64,000 bases of DNA, from the NCBI GenBank assembly GCA_902778625.1, contig CACYYM010000001.1:124001-188000 (forward strand), given 5' to 3'. The first letter of the stretch is position 1. Every line of letters starts with the position of its first letter. The notes beneath the pieces were generated by a model. The model was not told the origin of the DNA, did not search any database, and was given only the letters and a program-made list of their open reading frames with translations. The stretch is from an uncultured Bacteroidales bacterium (GTDB taxonomy: Bacteria > Bacteroidota > Bacteroidia > Bacteroidales > Bacteroidaceae). A program made the translations under genes and the position numbers. Below, in pieces: positions 8,264-17,574 of the stretch.

Positions 8264-9316
8264 ATGCTGAAGCGCTTCTCAATCAGCCTCTTCCTCGGCG
8301 CCAACCTCTGCACCATCGTGCTGATGTGGCTCTGCGTCGCCCTGACATTCGTCTCGCCCAACGTCTTCCCGCGCCTCTCGCTGCTGACACTCGCCTTCCC
8401 CGTCTTCCTCGCCGTCGACCTCCTCTTCGTCATCTTCTGGCTCCTCTTCAAGGCCCGGCTCGCCTGGGTGCCCATCGCAGGAGCGCTCGTCATAGGCGGC
8501 TACATCCTCGACTACTGCCCCATCCACTTCAGCAGCAATCCGGACACCGACAGCACCATCACCATCATCACATACAATGCCGGGAAAGCCACAACAGAAG
8601 AGCAAGAAGACCACCTCATTCAATTTCTCAATACAGCCGACGCCGACATCATCTGCCTGCAAGAGATCGGACTACGCGTCCTCAGCAAACCAAAGGCTAA
8701 GGCCTGGCTCGACTCCACACCCTACCACACACTACAGGCCAGCAACAACGCCATACTCTCCAAGTTCCCATTCCTCAGCGACACCATACACATCGACTTT
8801 CCTTCGCGCTCCAACCACAGCTTCGCCTGCTGGATTGACTGCAACGGCGACAGCCTGTTCATCGTCAACAACCACCTCGAAAGCAATCACCTCAGCCCAG
8901 AAGAGAAAGACGAATACACCAACACCATCATCGACCCGAACCGCGAGTCCATCCGCAATAGTTCGCAAATGCTCATGGGCAAACTGAGCGAAGCCGCAGC
9001 CTACCGAGGCGCACAGGCAGACAGCATCTGCGCCCACATCAAACGCAACGCCGACTACCCCACAATCGTATGCGGCGACCTCAACGACACACCCATCTCC
9101 TACGTCTATCAACGCTTCGCCCACCATCTCACATCAGCCTACAGGGAAGCAGGCAACGGGCCGGGCTTCACATACTCCAGGCGCTCCTTCCCTGTGCGCA
9201 TTGATCACCTCTTTTATTCCGACGACTGGAACTGCACCTCGTGTCGCATCGATCGCGCCGTTTCGTCCTCCGACCACTACCCTCTCATTGTCCGATTGAG
9301 CAAAAAAGAACGCTAA
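8264..9316 (+). CDS. Membrane-anchored endonuclease/exonuclease/phosphatase family protein
   Basis: 350 residues. Three N-terminal membrane helices (about 5-85) are followed by an EEP (DNase I-like) domain (about 98-350). The active-site set is intact: Asn105 in TYNAG, Glu134 in CLQE, Asp272 and Asn274 in GDLND, and Asp337-His338 in SSDHYP. The family includes nucleases and phospho-lipid or inositol phosphatases, so the substrate cannot be read from the sequence. The domain probably faces the periplasm. It is translationally coupled to the rhomboid gene upstream. Confidence 0.88.
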   Translation: MLKRFSISLFLGANLCTIVLMWLCVALTFVSPNVFPRLSLLTLAFPVFLAVDLLFVIFWLLFKARLAWVPIAGALVIGGYILDYCPIHFSSNPDTDSTITIITYNAGKATTEEQEDHLIQFLNTADADIICLQEIGLRVLSKPKAKAWLDSTPYHTLQASNNAILSKFPFLSDTIHIDFPSRSNHSFACWIDCNGDSLFIVNNHLESNHLSPEEKDEYTNTIIDPNRESIRNSSQMLMGKLSEAAAYRGAQADSICAHIKRNADYPTIVCGDLNDTPISYVYQRFAHHLTSAYREAGNGPGFTYSRRSFPVRIDHLFYSDDWNCTSCRIDRAVSSSDHYPLIVRLSKKER

Positions 9317-9373
9317 AAGTCACGTTAAGCAGAAAAAAATGCCTCTTTTGCTCGCTGTTTAAGGAAAAAGTCG

Positions 9374-9381
9374 TATCTTTG
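9374..9381 (+). promoter_or_regulatory. -7 element of secDF
   Basis: TATCTTTG followed by CACG lies 58 bases before the start codon. TTTG at 9347-9350 is 23 bases upstream. Confidence 0.65.
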
Positions 9382-9439
9382 CACGCTATTATGCCAAAAA
9401 CGGAAAATAATTAAACAAAACATTAAATAATTACTAACA

Positions 9440-12400
9440 ATGCAAAACAAAGGATTTGTAAAGGTTTTCGCGGTTCTGCTGACACTCGTCTGCCTCTTCT
9501 ATCTGAGCTTCTCCGTCGTGACCAATCACTTCGAGAACAAAGTTGCGGCACTCGCAGAGACAGAAGGCCAGGCTGCTGCCGACCGCTACATGGACTCACT
9601 GCTCAACAACAAGGTGTACTGCAATGTCTGGACATTGAAGGAATGCCGCGAGATGGGCATTGGCCTGGGTCTTGATCTCAAGGGCGGCATGAACGTCATC
9701 CTCGAAGTCAGCGTGCCCGACGTCGTCAAGGCACTCGCCGACCACAAGGAGGAGACCGACGAAAACTTCCGCAAGGCCGTAGAACAGGCCACAAAGGAGG
9801 CTGCAAACAGCCAAAGTGACTTCATCACATTATTCATCAAGGACTACAAGGCACTGGAGCCCAACAAGGCTCTCGCCGAACTCTTCGCCACACAGCAACT
9901 GCGCGACAAGGTGACAACAAAGAGCACCGACAAAGAAGTCGAAAGCGTGCTGCGCGCAGAGGTAAAGAGCGCCATCGACAACTCCTACAACGTGCTCCGC
10001 ACACGTATCGACCGATTCGGTGTCGTACAGCCTAACATCCAGGCCCTCGAAGGACAGGAAGGCCGCATCATGGTCGAAATGCCCGGCGTCAAGGAACCCG
10101 AACGTGTACGTAAGCTCTTGCAGGGCAGCGCTAACCTCGAGTTCTGGGAGACCTACAACACTCAGGAAATCGTGCCTTTCCTCGTTAACCTCGACACAAA
10201 ACTTGCTGCTGCACTGAGTGGCATCAAGGACGAGGCTTCTGCAGACTCTACAGAAGAGGCTGTAGCTCATACCGACGAACAGAAAGTTGAAGTTCCTGCC
10301 GACACTACAAAAGCTGCTGCCGACCTCGCTTCTGCCGTTGCCGAGAACAACGACGAGACAGTTGCCGACGCCAATGCTTCTGCAGCCGACATCGAAAAGC
10401 TCCACAAGCAACACCCCTTGCTGAGCCGCTTGCAGCTTGCACAGGGCGCTTACGGTTGCGTAGTTGGCTTTGCCAGCAAGCGCGATATGGCAGACATCGA
10501 CGAGCTCCTCGCTTCTCCCGAGGCTAAGGAAGTGCTCCCCTCTGACCTTCGCCTCAAGTGGGGCGTGAAGGGCATGGGCGAAGGTGCCAGCGCAAACGTT
10601 TATGAATTATACGCTATCAAGGTTACCGAGCGCAACGGTCGTGCTCCTCTCGAGGGCGATGTAGTGACCGACGCCAGCGACTCTTACGACCAGCGCGGCA
10701 TGCCTTGCGTCAGCATGAAGATGAATGTCGACGGTGCACGTCGTTGGGCTGCCCTCACAAAGGCTAACCTCAAGCGCAGCGTTGCCATCGTCCTCGATGA
10801 TAACGTTTACAGTGCTCCCACCGTACAGAGCGAGATTACCGGCGGCAACTCCGAGATTACCGGTCACTTTACAGCAGAAGACACTCGCGACCTTGCAAAC
10901 GTACTGAAGTCAGGTAAGATGCCTGCTCCCGCAAAGATTGTCAGCGAGGAAATCGTTGGCCCTTCTCTCGGTGCAGAGTCTATCCGTCAAGGCATCTGGA
11001 GCTGTGTTATCGCATTTGTCATCTTGATGGTCTACATGATCACGATGTACGGCTTCATTCCTGGCATGGTTGCAAACTGCGCTCTTATCTTGAACCTCTT
11101 CTTCACGGTCGGCATCCTGACAAGTTTCCAGGCAGCCCTGACCATGAGCGGTATCGCAGGTATGGTGCTGTCGCTCGGTATGGCTGTCGATGCTAACGTG
11201 CTCATCTACGAACGTACAAAGGAAGAAATGAAGGCAGGCAAGAAGGTACGCGAGGCTCTTTCTGCTGGTTACAGCAACGCCTTTAGCGCCATCTTCGACT
11301 CTAACTTGACGTCTGTCATTACGGCCATCATCCTGTACTACTTCGGCACAGGTCCTATCCGTGGCTTCGCAACGACCTTGCTGATTGGTATCTGCGTCAG
11401 CTTCTTCACCGCAGTGTTCCTGACACGTGTCGTTTACGCACAGGTAATGGACAAGGACAAGTGGCTCAACCTCACCTTCCGCACCGCGATTGGCGACAAG
11501 ATCTCGTTCCAGAACCCCAACTTCAAGTTCATGAGCCAATACAAGAAGAGCTTCGCTATCTTCGGCACGTTGGCTGTCATCAGTATCGCCTTCATGCTCA
11601 CTCGTGGCTTCAGCAAGAGTATCGACTTCACCGGCGGTCGCAACTTCGTTGTGATGTTCGAGAATGAAGTACAGCCCGAAACCGTTCGTGGCTTGCTGGC
11701 TGAGGCATTCCCCGAGAGCAACACGAGCGCCATCGCACTCGGTACCGAGGGCAAGACCATCCGTATCTCAACAAACTATCGCATTGAAGAGGACGGTATT
11801 GAAGTGGACAGCGAGATTGAACAGAAGCTGTTCGAGGTACTCAAGAGCGGCAATCTGCTGGCAAGCGACCTTACTCTGGAGAACTTCATCAACCGCGACG
11901 AACGTGCTGGCGGCTCTATCATCAGCAGCCAAAAGGTAGGCCCCTCCGTTGCATCCGACATCACAAAGGGTGCTATCTGGAGCGTCATCCTGGCCTTTAT
12001 CGCCATCTTCATCTACATCTTCATCCGCTTCCGCAACCTGTCGTTCTCTATCGGTGCTATCACCGCACTGATTGTGGACATCATCCTAATCCTCGGTATG
12101 TACAGTATCTGCTGGGGTTGGATGCCGTTCTCACTTGAGATTGACCAGACGTTCATCGGTGCAGTGCTGACCGCCATCGGTTATTCAATCAACGACAAGG
12201 TGGTGGTGTTCGACCGCATCCGTGAGTTCCTCCACTTGCACCCGAAGCGCGACAAGCAGGAACTGTTCAATACTTCTCTGAACAGCACTTTGAACCGTAC
12301 CATCAACACCTCTGTATCTACGTTCATCGTACTTGCAGTTATCTTCTGCCTTGGCGGTGCCAGCATCCGCAGCTTCGCCTTCGCAATGATTCTGGGTGTC

Positions 12401-12493
12401 GTATTCGGTACGCTGTCTTCTATCTTCGTAGCTGCTCCCACGGCTTACCTCACCAAAGGCAAGAACATTGTGGAAGAGCCCGAACAAAAATAA
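9440..12493 (+). CDS. secDF: Fused protein translocase subunit SecDF
   Basis: 1017 residues. SecD and SecF form one chain, as usual in Bacteroidetes. The first membrane helix is at residues 7-27. The SecD signature GLGLDLKGGMNVILEV is near residue 75, the periplasmic P1 domain spans about 100-480, and the first six-helix core spans about 510-680. The SecF half starts near 700 (KKSFAIFGTLAVISIAFML) with IDFTGG near 725, and the second helix bundle runs from about 850 to 1005. An acidic Ala/Asp/Glu-rich insert lies near residues 266-322 inside P1. SecDF uses proton flow to help pull preproteins out of SecYEG. It is monocistronic, with its own promoter and a terminator. Confidence 0.96.
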   Translation: MQNKGFVKVFAVLLTLVCLFYLSFSVVTNHFENKVAALAETEGQAAADRYMDSLLNNKVYCNVWTLKECREMGIGLGLDLKGGMNVILEVSVPDVVKALADHKEETDENFRKAVEQATKEAANSQSDFITLFIKDYKALEPNKALAELFATQQLRDKVTTKSTDKEVESVLRAEVKSAIDNSYNVLRTRIDRFGVVQPNIQALEGQEGRIMVEMPGVKEPERVRKLLQGSANLEFWETYNTQEIVPFLVNLDTKLAAALSGIKDEASADSTEEAVAHTDEQKVEVPADTTKAAADLASAVAENNDETVADANASAADIEKLHKQHPLLSRLQLAQGAYGCVVGFASKRDMADIDELLASPEAKEVLPSDLRLKWGVKGMGEGASANVYELYAIKVTERNGRAPLEGDVVTDASDSYDQRGMPCVSMKMNVDGARRWAALTKANLKRSVAIVLDDNVYSAPTVQSEITGGNSEITGHFTAEDTRDLANVLKSGKMPAPAKIVSEEIVGPSLGAESIRQGIWSCVIAFVILMVYMITMYGFIPGMVANCALILNLFFTVGILTSFQAALTMSGIAGMVLSLGMAVDANVLIYERTKEEMKAGKKVREALSAGYSNAFSAIFDSNLTSVITAIILYYFGTGPIRGFATTLLIGICVSFFTAVFLTRVVYAQVMDKDKWLNLTFRTAIGDKISFQNPNFKFMSQYKKSFAIFGTLAVISIAFMLTRGFSKSIDFTGGRNFVVMFENEVQPETVRGLLAEAFPESNTSAIALGTEGKTIRISTNYRIEEDGIEVDSEIEQKLFEVLKSGNLLASDLTLENFINRDERAGGSIISSQKVGPSVASDITKGAIWSVILAFIAIFIYIFIRFRNLSFSIGAITALIVDIILILGMYSICWGWMPFSLEIDQTFIGAVLTAIGYSINDKVVVFDRIREFLHLHPKRDKQELFNTSLNSTLNRTINTSVSTFIVLAVIFCLGGASIRSFAFAMILGVVFGTLSSIFVAAPTAYLTKGKNIVEEPEQK

Positions 12494-12522
12494 GCATTTA
12501 GCTTAACTCTTGTGGATAAGTA

Positions 12523-12568
12523 AGAGCCGCAGCGTTGCAAAGTCAGCGTTGCGGCTCTTCATGTTTTT
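12523..12568 (+). terminator. Intrinsic terminator of secDF
   Basis: A 15-bp stem with two G-T pairs (12523-12537 with 12544-12558) and loop CAAAGT is followed by TCATGTTTTTA. Confidence 0.75.
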
Positions 12569-12591
12569 ATGCTTCTTTTTCTTTTCTTGCC

Positions 12592-12621
12592 TTGCAAGCT
12601 CGACAATTTGTTGTATCTTTG
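12592..12621 (+). promoter_or_regulatory. Promoter of the GLUG/SASA esterase gene
   Basis: TTG (12592-12594) and TATCTTTG (12614-12621) are 19 bases apart. Transcription would begin near 12627, which argues against starting translation at the in-frame ATG at 12625. Confidence 0.65.
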
Positions 12622-12648
12622 CAGATGAATAAGCAAACAAAAAACGTT

Positions 12649-14763
12649 ATGCCACTTCGCATCAAGTCAATTTTGGCCGTTTTCATCGGCTTTTTCGCGA
12701 TTCTGCAGCCAGCATCTGCACACAATTACAACGAGCAGGGCATCTGCACAGACAGTGATTGCAGCGAGCCCTACCAGCCTGCCGAGTTGCAGGAAGGCTG
12801 GTATCTGCTCAGCAACGCAGGCAACGTGGAGTGGTTCGCGGCGCAGGTCAACCAGGGCGGCAACAACATCTTCCTCTGGGGAAAGATGGTGGACGACATT
12901 GACTTCACGGGTGTCACGCACACCCCCATCGGGGTGAGCGAGGGCACGAAGTTCAACGGCAAGTTCGACGGGCAGGGCCATCGCATCCTGAACCTCAAGC
13001 TGCAGAACTCGAAGGACCTGCAGGGCTTCTTTGGCGGACTGCGCGGCGGCGGCACGACCATCAGCAATCTCGTCATCGACAAGTCGTGTGCCATCAAAGG
13101 AAAACAGCGTGTGGGCGGCATTGCAGCGTTTGCCCAGACCACGGGCAGCACGGCCATCGTTATCGAAAACTGCATCAACGAAGCCAACATCACAGGCACC
13201 AGCACCGCTGTCGGCGGCATTCTCGGGGGAAGCATGAGTCCTCATCCTGCCATCCACATTCGCAATTGCGTCAACAAAGGCATTGTGCGCGGCTCGGGAG
13301 AGTCTGCTACGATAGCCGGATGGCTTGGCGACAACAGCGGTTCTCTCGTTGAGAACTGCTACAACACGGCACGCCTCATGGGACTCGACGGCAGCAAGCG
13401 CAACATGGTTCGCCACGGCGGCTCGTCCGTCATACGCAACCTCTTCGAGCTCTACAACAATTCGACGTACACACAAGGGCTTAAGAATGACTGGATTACC
13501 AGCGCGCCTCTGTCGAGCGGCGAGCTTTGCTACTGGCTCTCGCAAGGGCAGAATGCCGACGTTTGGAGGCAGACGATTGGCATAGATGAAGCGCCTCTGC
13601 CCTTCGGAGAGTCTGCAAGAGTCTTCCTTTGCGGCAAGGCGAACTGCGACGGGACCTTAATTGACGGCGAATCTTTCTTCTCGAACGAGGACGAAGGTCT
13701 CACGGTTCAGGGCCACACATACGAGAAAGGACACTGCATCGTCTGCGGCGCCTTGCAGCCCGATTACACGTTCCCGCCCCGAAAAGTCTTCCTCATGGCC
13801 GGCCAGAGCAACGCCGACGGACGTCCTTCTATCAGCACGATGCCGCAATATATCCAAGACTACGCGACCAACGGAAGCCGCTTCTGCTACTGGAGCTACG
13901 CGAATGGAACGGACGCGGCCTGGCAGATGTTTGGCGGCAAGCTGCAGCCTTATATGCCTTACACCGATAACAATTCGCTCTCGCGCTGCGGCTTCGACGG
14001 CATCGTCTACCACCTCATCGAGGAGAGCCTAAGGCAGCGCTTCTTCGTCATCAAGGAGAGCCGAGGCGGCACAGCGATTGACACGAGGTGTTCCAGCTCG
14101 GGAGACCTCTGGTGGAACGCTGCTCCCGAATGGCTCGCGACAGCCTCACCTCGCAGCGGCCACTCGTTGGCTTTGGAATTTACGCAGAACATAGGGCTTT
14201 GCATCGACAACGTCTTGAGCCAACTCGACGAGGGTTATCGCATACAATGCATCATGTGGCATCAAGGCGAATCGGACCGAAGTCAGGCTGCCGACTATCA
14301 CGACAACCTCAAGCAACTCGTCGCGTACCTGCGTTCCTTTCTTGTCGGCAAGACTGGCGACGAGCGCTACGCCACGCTGCCCTTCATCGCGGGCACCGTC
14401 AACCGCAGCAGCACGCAGTACAACGCTGTAGTGGAGCAGGCTCTCTGGCAGTTGGAACAGGAGGACGCGAACTTCCACGTCGTCGATATGAGCGACTGCA
14501 AACTGGGCTCAGACAACTTGCACTTCAATGCCGAAGGCTGTCTCGACGCTGCTCAGAGAATGTTCGGAAAGCTCGTTTCACTCGGTCTTCTGGAAGACGA
14601 AGATGCCACCGGAATCACTTGTCCAAAGGCGATTTCCACCTCGACAAACGGCGTTCTCTATGACCTGTCTGGCCGCCTCATAAAAGATGCCCATTCGTCA
14701 GAATCTAATCTTCAATTGAAGTCGGGCATCTACATTCAGTCCGGTCGCAAGTTCATCAAGTGA
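12649..14763 (+). CDS. Secreted SASA-domain carbohydrate esterase with GLUG-type repeats and T9SS tail
   Basis: 704 residues from the ATG at 12649, chosen because in-frame ATGs farther upstream lie in or just after the promoter. It has a signal peptide (about 1-25), then GLUG-type beta-helix repeats (about 60-240: GKFDGQGHRILNLKL, CINEANITG, CVNKGIVRG). A sialate O-acetylesterase-like SASA domain (about 375-650) carries Ser387 in GQSNADG, WHQGESD near 537, and Asp622/His625 in DNLHF. It ends in a short T9SS sorting domain (YDLSGRLI then SGIYIQSGRKFIK). It likely removes acetyl groups from surface or dietary glycans outside the cell; the substrate is unknown. Two CxxC pairs (CIVCG and CTDSDC areas) may bind metal or form disulfides. 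Confidence 0.85.
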   Translation: MPLRIKSILAVFIGFFAILQPASAHNYNEQGICTDSDCSEPYQPAELQEGWYLLSNAGNVEWFAAQVNQGGNNIFLWGKMVDDIDFTGVTHTPIGVSEGTKFNGKFDGQGHRILNLKLQNSKDLQGFFGGLRGGGTTISNLVIDKSCAIKGKQRVGGIAAFAQTTGSTAIVIENCINEANITGTSTAVGGILGGSMSPHPAIHIRNCVNKGIVRGSGESATIAGWLGDNSGSLVENCYNTARLMGLDGSKRNMVRHGGSSVIRNLFELYNNSTYTQGLKNDWITSAPLSSGELCYWLSQGQNADVWRQTIGIDEAPLPFGESARVFLCGKANCDGTLIDGESFFSNEDEGLTVQGHTYEKGHCIVCGALQPDYTFPPRKVFLMAGQSNADGRPSISTMPQYIQDYATNGSRFCYWSYANGTDAAWQMFGGKLQPYMPYTDNNSLSRCGFDGIVYHLIEESLRQRFFVIKESRGGTAIDTRCSSSGDLWWNAAPEWLATASPRSGHSLALEFTQNIGLCIDNVLSQLDEGYRIQCIMWHQGESDRSQAADYHDNLKQLVAYLRSFLVGKTGDERYATLPFIAGTVNRSSTQYNAVVEQALWQLEQEDANFHVVDMSDCKLGSDNLHFNAEGCLDAAQRMFGKLVSLGLLEDEDATGITCPKAISTSTNGVLYDLSGRLIKDAHSSESNLQLKSGIYIQSGRKFIK

Positions 14764-14863
14764 CGCCAGCTCTTCCCGCACGCCTCCTCACCCCTTTCCA
14801 AACGCTCTTCCGCCCCGCACAAAACGCGGTTTCACCCATCCCAACACATTGAGTTGCTCAACT

Positions 14864-14961
14864 CAGCGTGCCGCGTTCGTTATAGATACATGTATGTATA
14901 ATTATAGATACATGTATGTATAATCGTAGATACATGTATGTATAATGAACCTCGCCTGCGA
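14864..14961. repeat. Composite AT/GC 22-bp array, copy 1
   Basis: Three ATACATGTAT cores start at 14886, 14908 and 14930. GC-type cores CAGCGTGCCG (14864) and TCGCCTGCGA (14952) flank them in the same 22-base register. The 22-base unit is AGATACATGTATGTATAATT plus two bases. Confidence 0.85.
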
Positions 14962-15044
14962 AGTTTTGCGACACACCCTTTGAAGTCGGGAAACTCGGCC
15001 TGAGATGTTTTTGCGCACACATATTATAATTTATAATATTGTAT

Positions 15045-15075
15045 TTTGAATTTTGAATTATAATGTGTACCTTTG
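15045..15075 (+). promoter_or_regulatory. Promoter of cysE
   Basis: TTTG (15045-15048) and TACCTTTG (15068-15075) are separated by 19 bases, an ideal Bacteroidetes spacing. The leader is about 25 bases. Confidence 0.75.
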
Positions 15076-15106
15076 CACCATTATTTATTGTAAAGCACTC
15101 AAAGCC

Positions 15107-16036
15107 ATGAGTCCAAACGAACTCAACGAGCAGCTGAAGCAGACCGTCAGCCAGCTCTCGGAGCCCGAATCGCTGCACGGCCTTTTCCGCGAAGTCAGCG
15201 AGGGCGACCCACTTCCATCAGCCCCTGCACTGGCTGAAATTATCGACCTTTGCCGTGCCATCCTGTTCCCCGGCTTCTACGGCAAGTCCCTCCTCAGTCG
15301 TGAAACACTCCCCTATCACATCGGCGTCAGCCTGGACCGCCTTAGCCACCTGCTCACGCAACAGGTTTTGGCAGGCCTCTGTTTCCAAAGAACCGAGCCG
15401 GTGGAGACGTGCAAACTCACCGAAAAGGCACAGACGATTACCGGCGAGTTCATCGCCTGGCTGCCAGAACTGCGCCAGATACTGGCCACCGATGTCGAAG
15501 CAGCCTACAACGGCGACCCGGCTGCCGATTCGTATGGTGAGATTATCAGTTGCTATCCTGTCATCAAGGCACTTACCTGCTACCGGATTGCCCATGAATT
15601 ATTGCTCTTGGGCGTGCCCTTGATACCTCGCATCATTACCGAAATGGCCCACAGCGAAACGGGAATCGACATACATCCGGGTGCCAAGATCGGTCATCAC
15701 TTTACCATCGACCACGGAACCGGCGTGGTGATCGGAGCCACCTGCATCATCGGCAACTATGTCAAACTGTATCAGGGCGTTACGCTTGGTGCAAAGAGCT
15801 TCACGCTCGACGACGACGGCAATCCCGTCAAAGGCATTCCCCGTCACCCGATTCTCGAGGATAATGTCATCGTCTACAGTAATGCGACGGTGCTCGGCCG
15901 CATCACCCTCGCCAAAGGCACCGTGATAGGCGGCAACGTTTGGGTAACCGAAAGCACCAAGCCAGGCGAGCAAATCGTCCAAGCCAAAAAGCGAAAGAGC
16001 CAACTGGTGCGGCCTGAAGACTGGGGATGCCTGTGA
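15107..16036 (+). CDS. cysE: Serine O-acetyltransferase
   Basis: 309 residues from the ATG at 15107; an upstream in-frame ATG at 15053 lies inside the promoter. An alpha-helical N-terminal part (about 1-170) precedes a left-handed beta-helix of hexapeptide repeats (about 185-290), with GIDIHPGAKIG, DHGTGVVIGATCIIGNYVKLYQGVTLGAKSF spread over it, and the catalytic histidine pair region HPGAK/DHGTG. It transfers acetyl from acetyl-CoA to serine, the first step of cysteine synthesis. At about 300 residues with a long N-terminus it is of the longer EpsC/SAT class. The tail KRKSQLVRPEDW is the usual flexible end that interacts with cysteine synthase. Confidence 0.92.
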   Translation: MSPNELNEQLKQTVSQLSEPESLHGLFREVSEGDPLPSAPALAEIIDLCRAILFPGFYGKSLLSRETLPYHIGVSLDRLSHLLTQQVLAGLCFQRTEPVETCKLTEKAQTITGEFIAWLPELRQILATDVEAAYNGDPAADSYGEIISCYPVIKALTCYRIAHELLLLGVPLIPRIITEMAHSETGIDIHPGAKIGHHFTIDHGTGVVIGATCIIGNYVKLYQGVTLGAKSFTLDDDGNPVKGIPRHPILEDNVIVYSNATVLGRITLAKGTVIGGNVWVTESTKPGEQIVQAKKRKSQLVRPEDWGCL

Positions 16037-16086
16037 TAAAGTTGATAGTTTATAGTTGAAAGTTTAAAGTTAAGCAACACTTATAG

Positions 16087-17574
16087 ATGGAAAATCCCAA
16101 GTGGAAGACTCCCGCAAGCAATGCCGGAGAAGAGTTCGAAATGATAGCCAAGACCTTCCAAGGCCTTGAGACAGTGTTGGCAACGGAGTTGATAGACCTC
16201 GGTGCAAACAACATACAGATAGGACGCCGAATGGTGTCCTTTACAGGCAACAAGGAGCTGCTTTATCGCGCGAACTTCCAACTTCGCACGGCCATCCGCA
16301 TACTTATGCCCATCAAGCACTTCCATGCCACCTCGGCCGACGAGGTGTATGATGCCATTCAACAAATCGACTGGACAAACTACCTGACCAACGAGACGAC
16401 TTTCGCAGTGGACAGCGTGGTCTTCAGCAACGAGTTTCGGCACTCTAAGTTTGTGGCATACAAGGTTAAAGACGCGATAGTTGACCAAATGCGGGAGCGG
16501 ACAGGAGAACGCCCGAACATCCGCGTCACCAATCCCGACCTGCAGCTCCACATACACATCGCTGAGTATGACTGCACTCTGTCACTCGACACCAGCGGAG
16601 AAAGCCTGCATCGTCGTGGCTACAGGCAAGAGACGGTGGAAGCTCCCCTCAACGAAGTCCTGGCAGCCGGCATTATCATGTTGACCGGTTGGAAGGGCGA
16701 ATGCGACCTCATCGACCCGATGTGTGGCAGCGGAACCATAGCCATCGAGGCCGCTTTGATAGCCCGCGGCATCGCACCTGGCGTGTATCGCAAGGAATAT
16801 GCCTTCGAGAAGTGGCCCGACTTCGACCAGGAACTCTTCGACAGCATCTATGAGGATGAATCGAGAGAGCACGCGTTCGAACACCACATCTATGGCTACG
16901 ACATCAATCGGAACGCGGTCGCCATCGCCACAACAAACGTCAAGGCAGCCGGCCTGAGCAAGGAGATTACCATTGCCCAACAGGACTTTGCCGACTTCAA
17001 GCAGCCCGCAGAGAAGAGCATCATCATCACAAATCCCCCATACGGCGAACGCATCTCGGCACCCGACCTCTTGGGCTTGTACAAGATGATTGGCAGCAAG
17101 TTCAAACACGACTTTACGGGAGGCGACGCGTGGGTGCTCAGCTATCGCGAGGAATGCTTCGACCAGATAGGCCTCAAGCCGTCGCTCCGCACACCGCTCT
17201 ACAACGGAAGCCTCGAGTGCGAACTCCGCAAGTACCAGATATTTAGCGGAAAATTCAACGACATGCGTGCCGGAGGCGGCGACATCAAGACCGCTCAGGA
17301 GCGTCGCATGATGGCAGATCGCAAACGATTCAAGCAGCACCGCGACTTCAAGGAACGCCTCGAGGACGATCCTCGCGAGCGTTTCACCCGCAAGAAGGAC
17401 CGCGAAGACTATCGCAGAGACAGCAAGAAAGGCGACTTCCGCAAGGAATCCAGAGGCGAACGCAAGGAGTTCCGAGGCAGCGACCGCAAGGATTTCCGCA
17501 GCGACCGCAAGTCGTACGACAAGAATAAGAACAATAAGAAATATGGTAAGAAACGCTATGACGATGAAGATTAA
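16087..17574 (+). CDS. THUMP-domain class I SAM-dependent RNA methyltransferase
   Basis: 495 residues. The N-terminal ferredoxin-like/THUMP region (about 15-180: MIAKTFQGLETVLATELIDLG) is followed by a Rossmann methyltransferase domain (about 190-390) with the SAM motif DPMCGSGTIAIEAAL and the catalytic motif NPPYGERI, as in enzymes that make N2-methylguanosine in rRNA (RlmL type). The last ~100 residues are strongly charged with many KD, RK and ER pairs and end in KKYGKKRYDDED, probably an RNA-binding tail. An alternative start at the in-frame ATG at 16141 would remove 18 residues. The next gene's start lies within the last codons. Confidence 0.88.
   Translation: MENPKWKTPASNAGEEFEMIAKTFQGLETVLATELIDLGANNIQIGRRMVSFTGNKELLYRANFQLRTAIRILMPIKHFHATSADEVYDAIQQIDWTNYLTNETTFAVDSVVFSNEFRHSKFVAYKVKDAIVDQMRERTGERPNIRVTNPDLQLHIHIAEYDCTLSLDTSGESLHRRGYRQETVEAPLNEVLAAGIIMLTGWKGECDLIDPMCGSGTIAIEAALIARGIAPGVYRKEYAFEKWPDFDQELFDSIYEDESREHAFEHHIYGYDINRNAVAIATTNVKAAGLSKEITIAQQDFADFKQPAEKSIIITNPPYGERISAPDLLGLYKMIGSKFKHDFTGGDAWVLSYREECFDQIGLKPSLRTPLYNGSLECELRKYQIFSGKFNDMRAGGGDIKTAQERRMMADRKRFKQHRDFKERLEDDPRERFTRKKDREDYRRDSKKGDFRKESRGERKEFRGSDRKDFRSDRKSYDKNKNNKKYGKKRYDDED

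Larger units (their letters stand above)
14764..15106. other. Gene-free stretch before cysE
   Basis: Contains pyrimidine-rich sequence after the esterase stop codon, one composite 22-bp array (14864-14961), an AT-rich region and the cysE promoter (15045-15075). A reading frame beginning at 15053 would start inside this promoter and is not the true start of cysE. Confidence 0.7.

Noticed and set aside
14864..14961. CRISPR array
   Set aside because: The repeats are short, the spacers are near-identical 10-12 base pieces rather than unique ~30 base spacers, and no cas gene is in the window.
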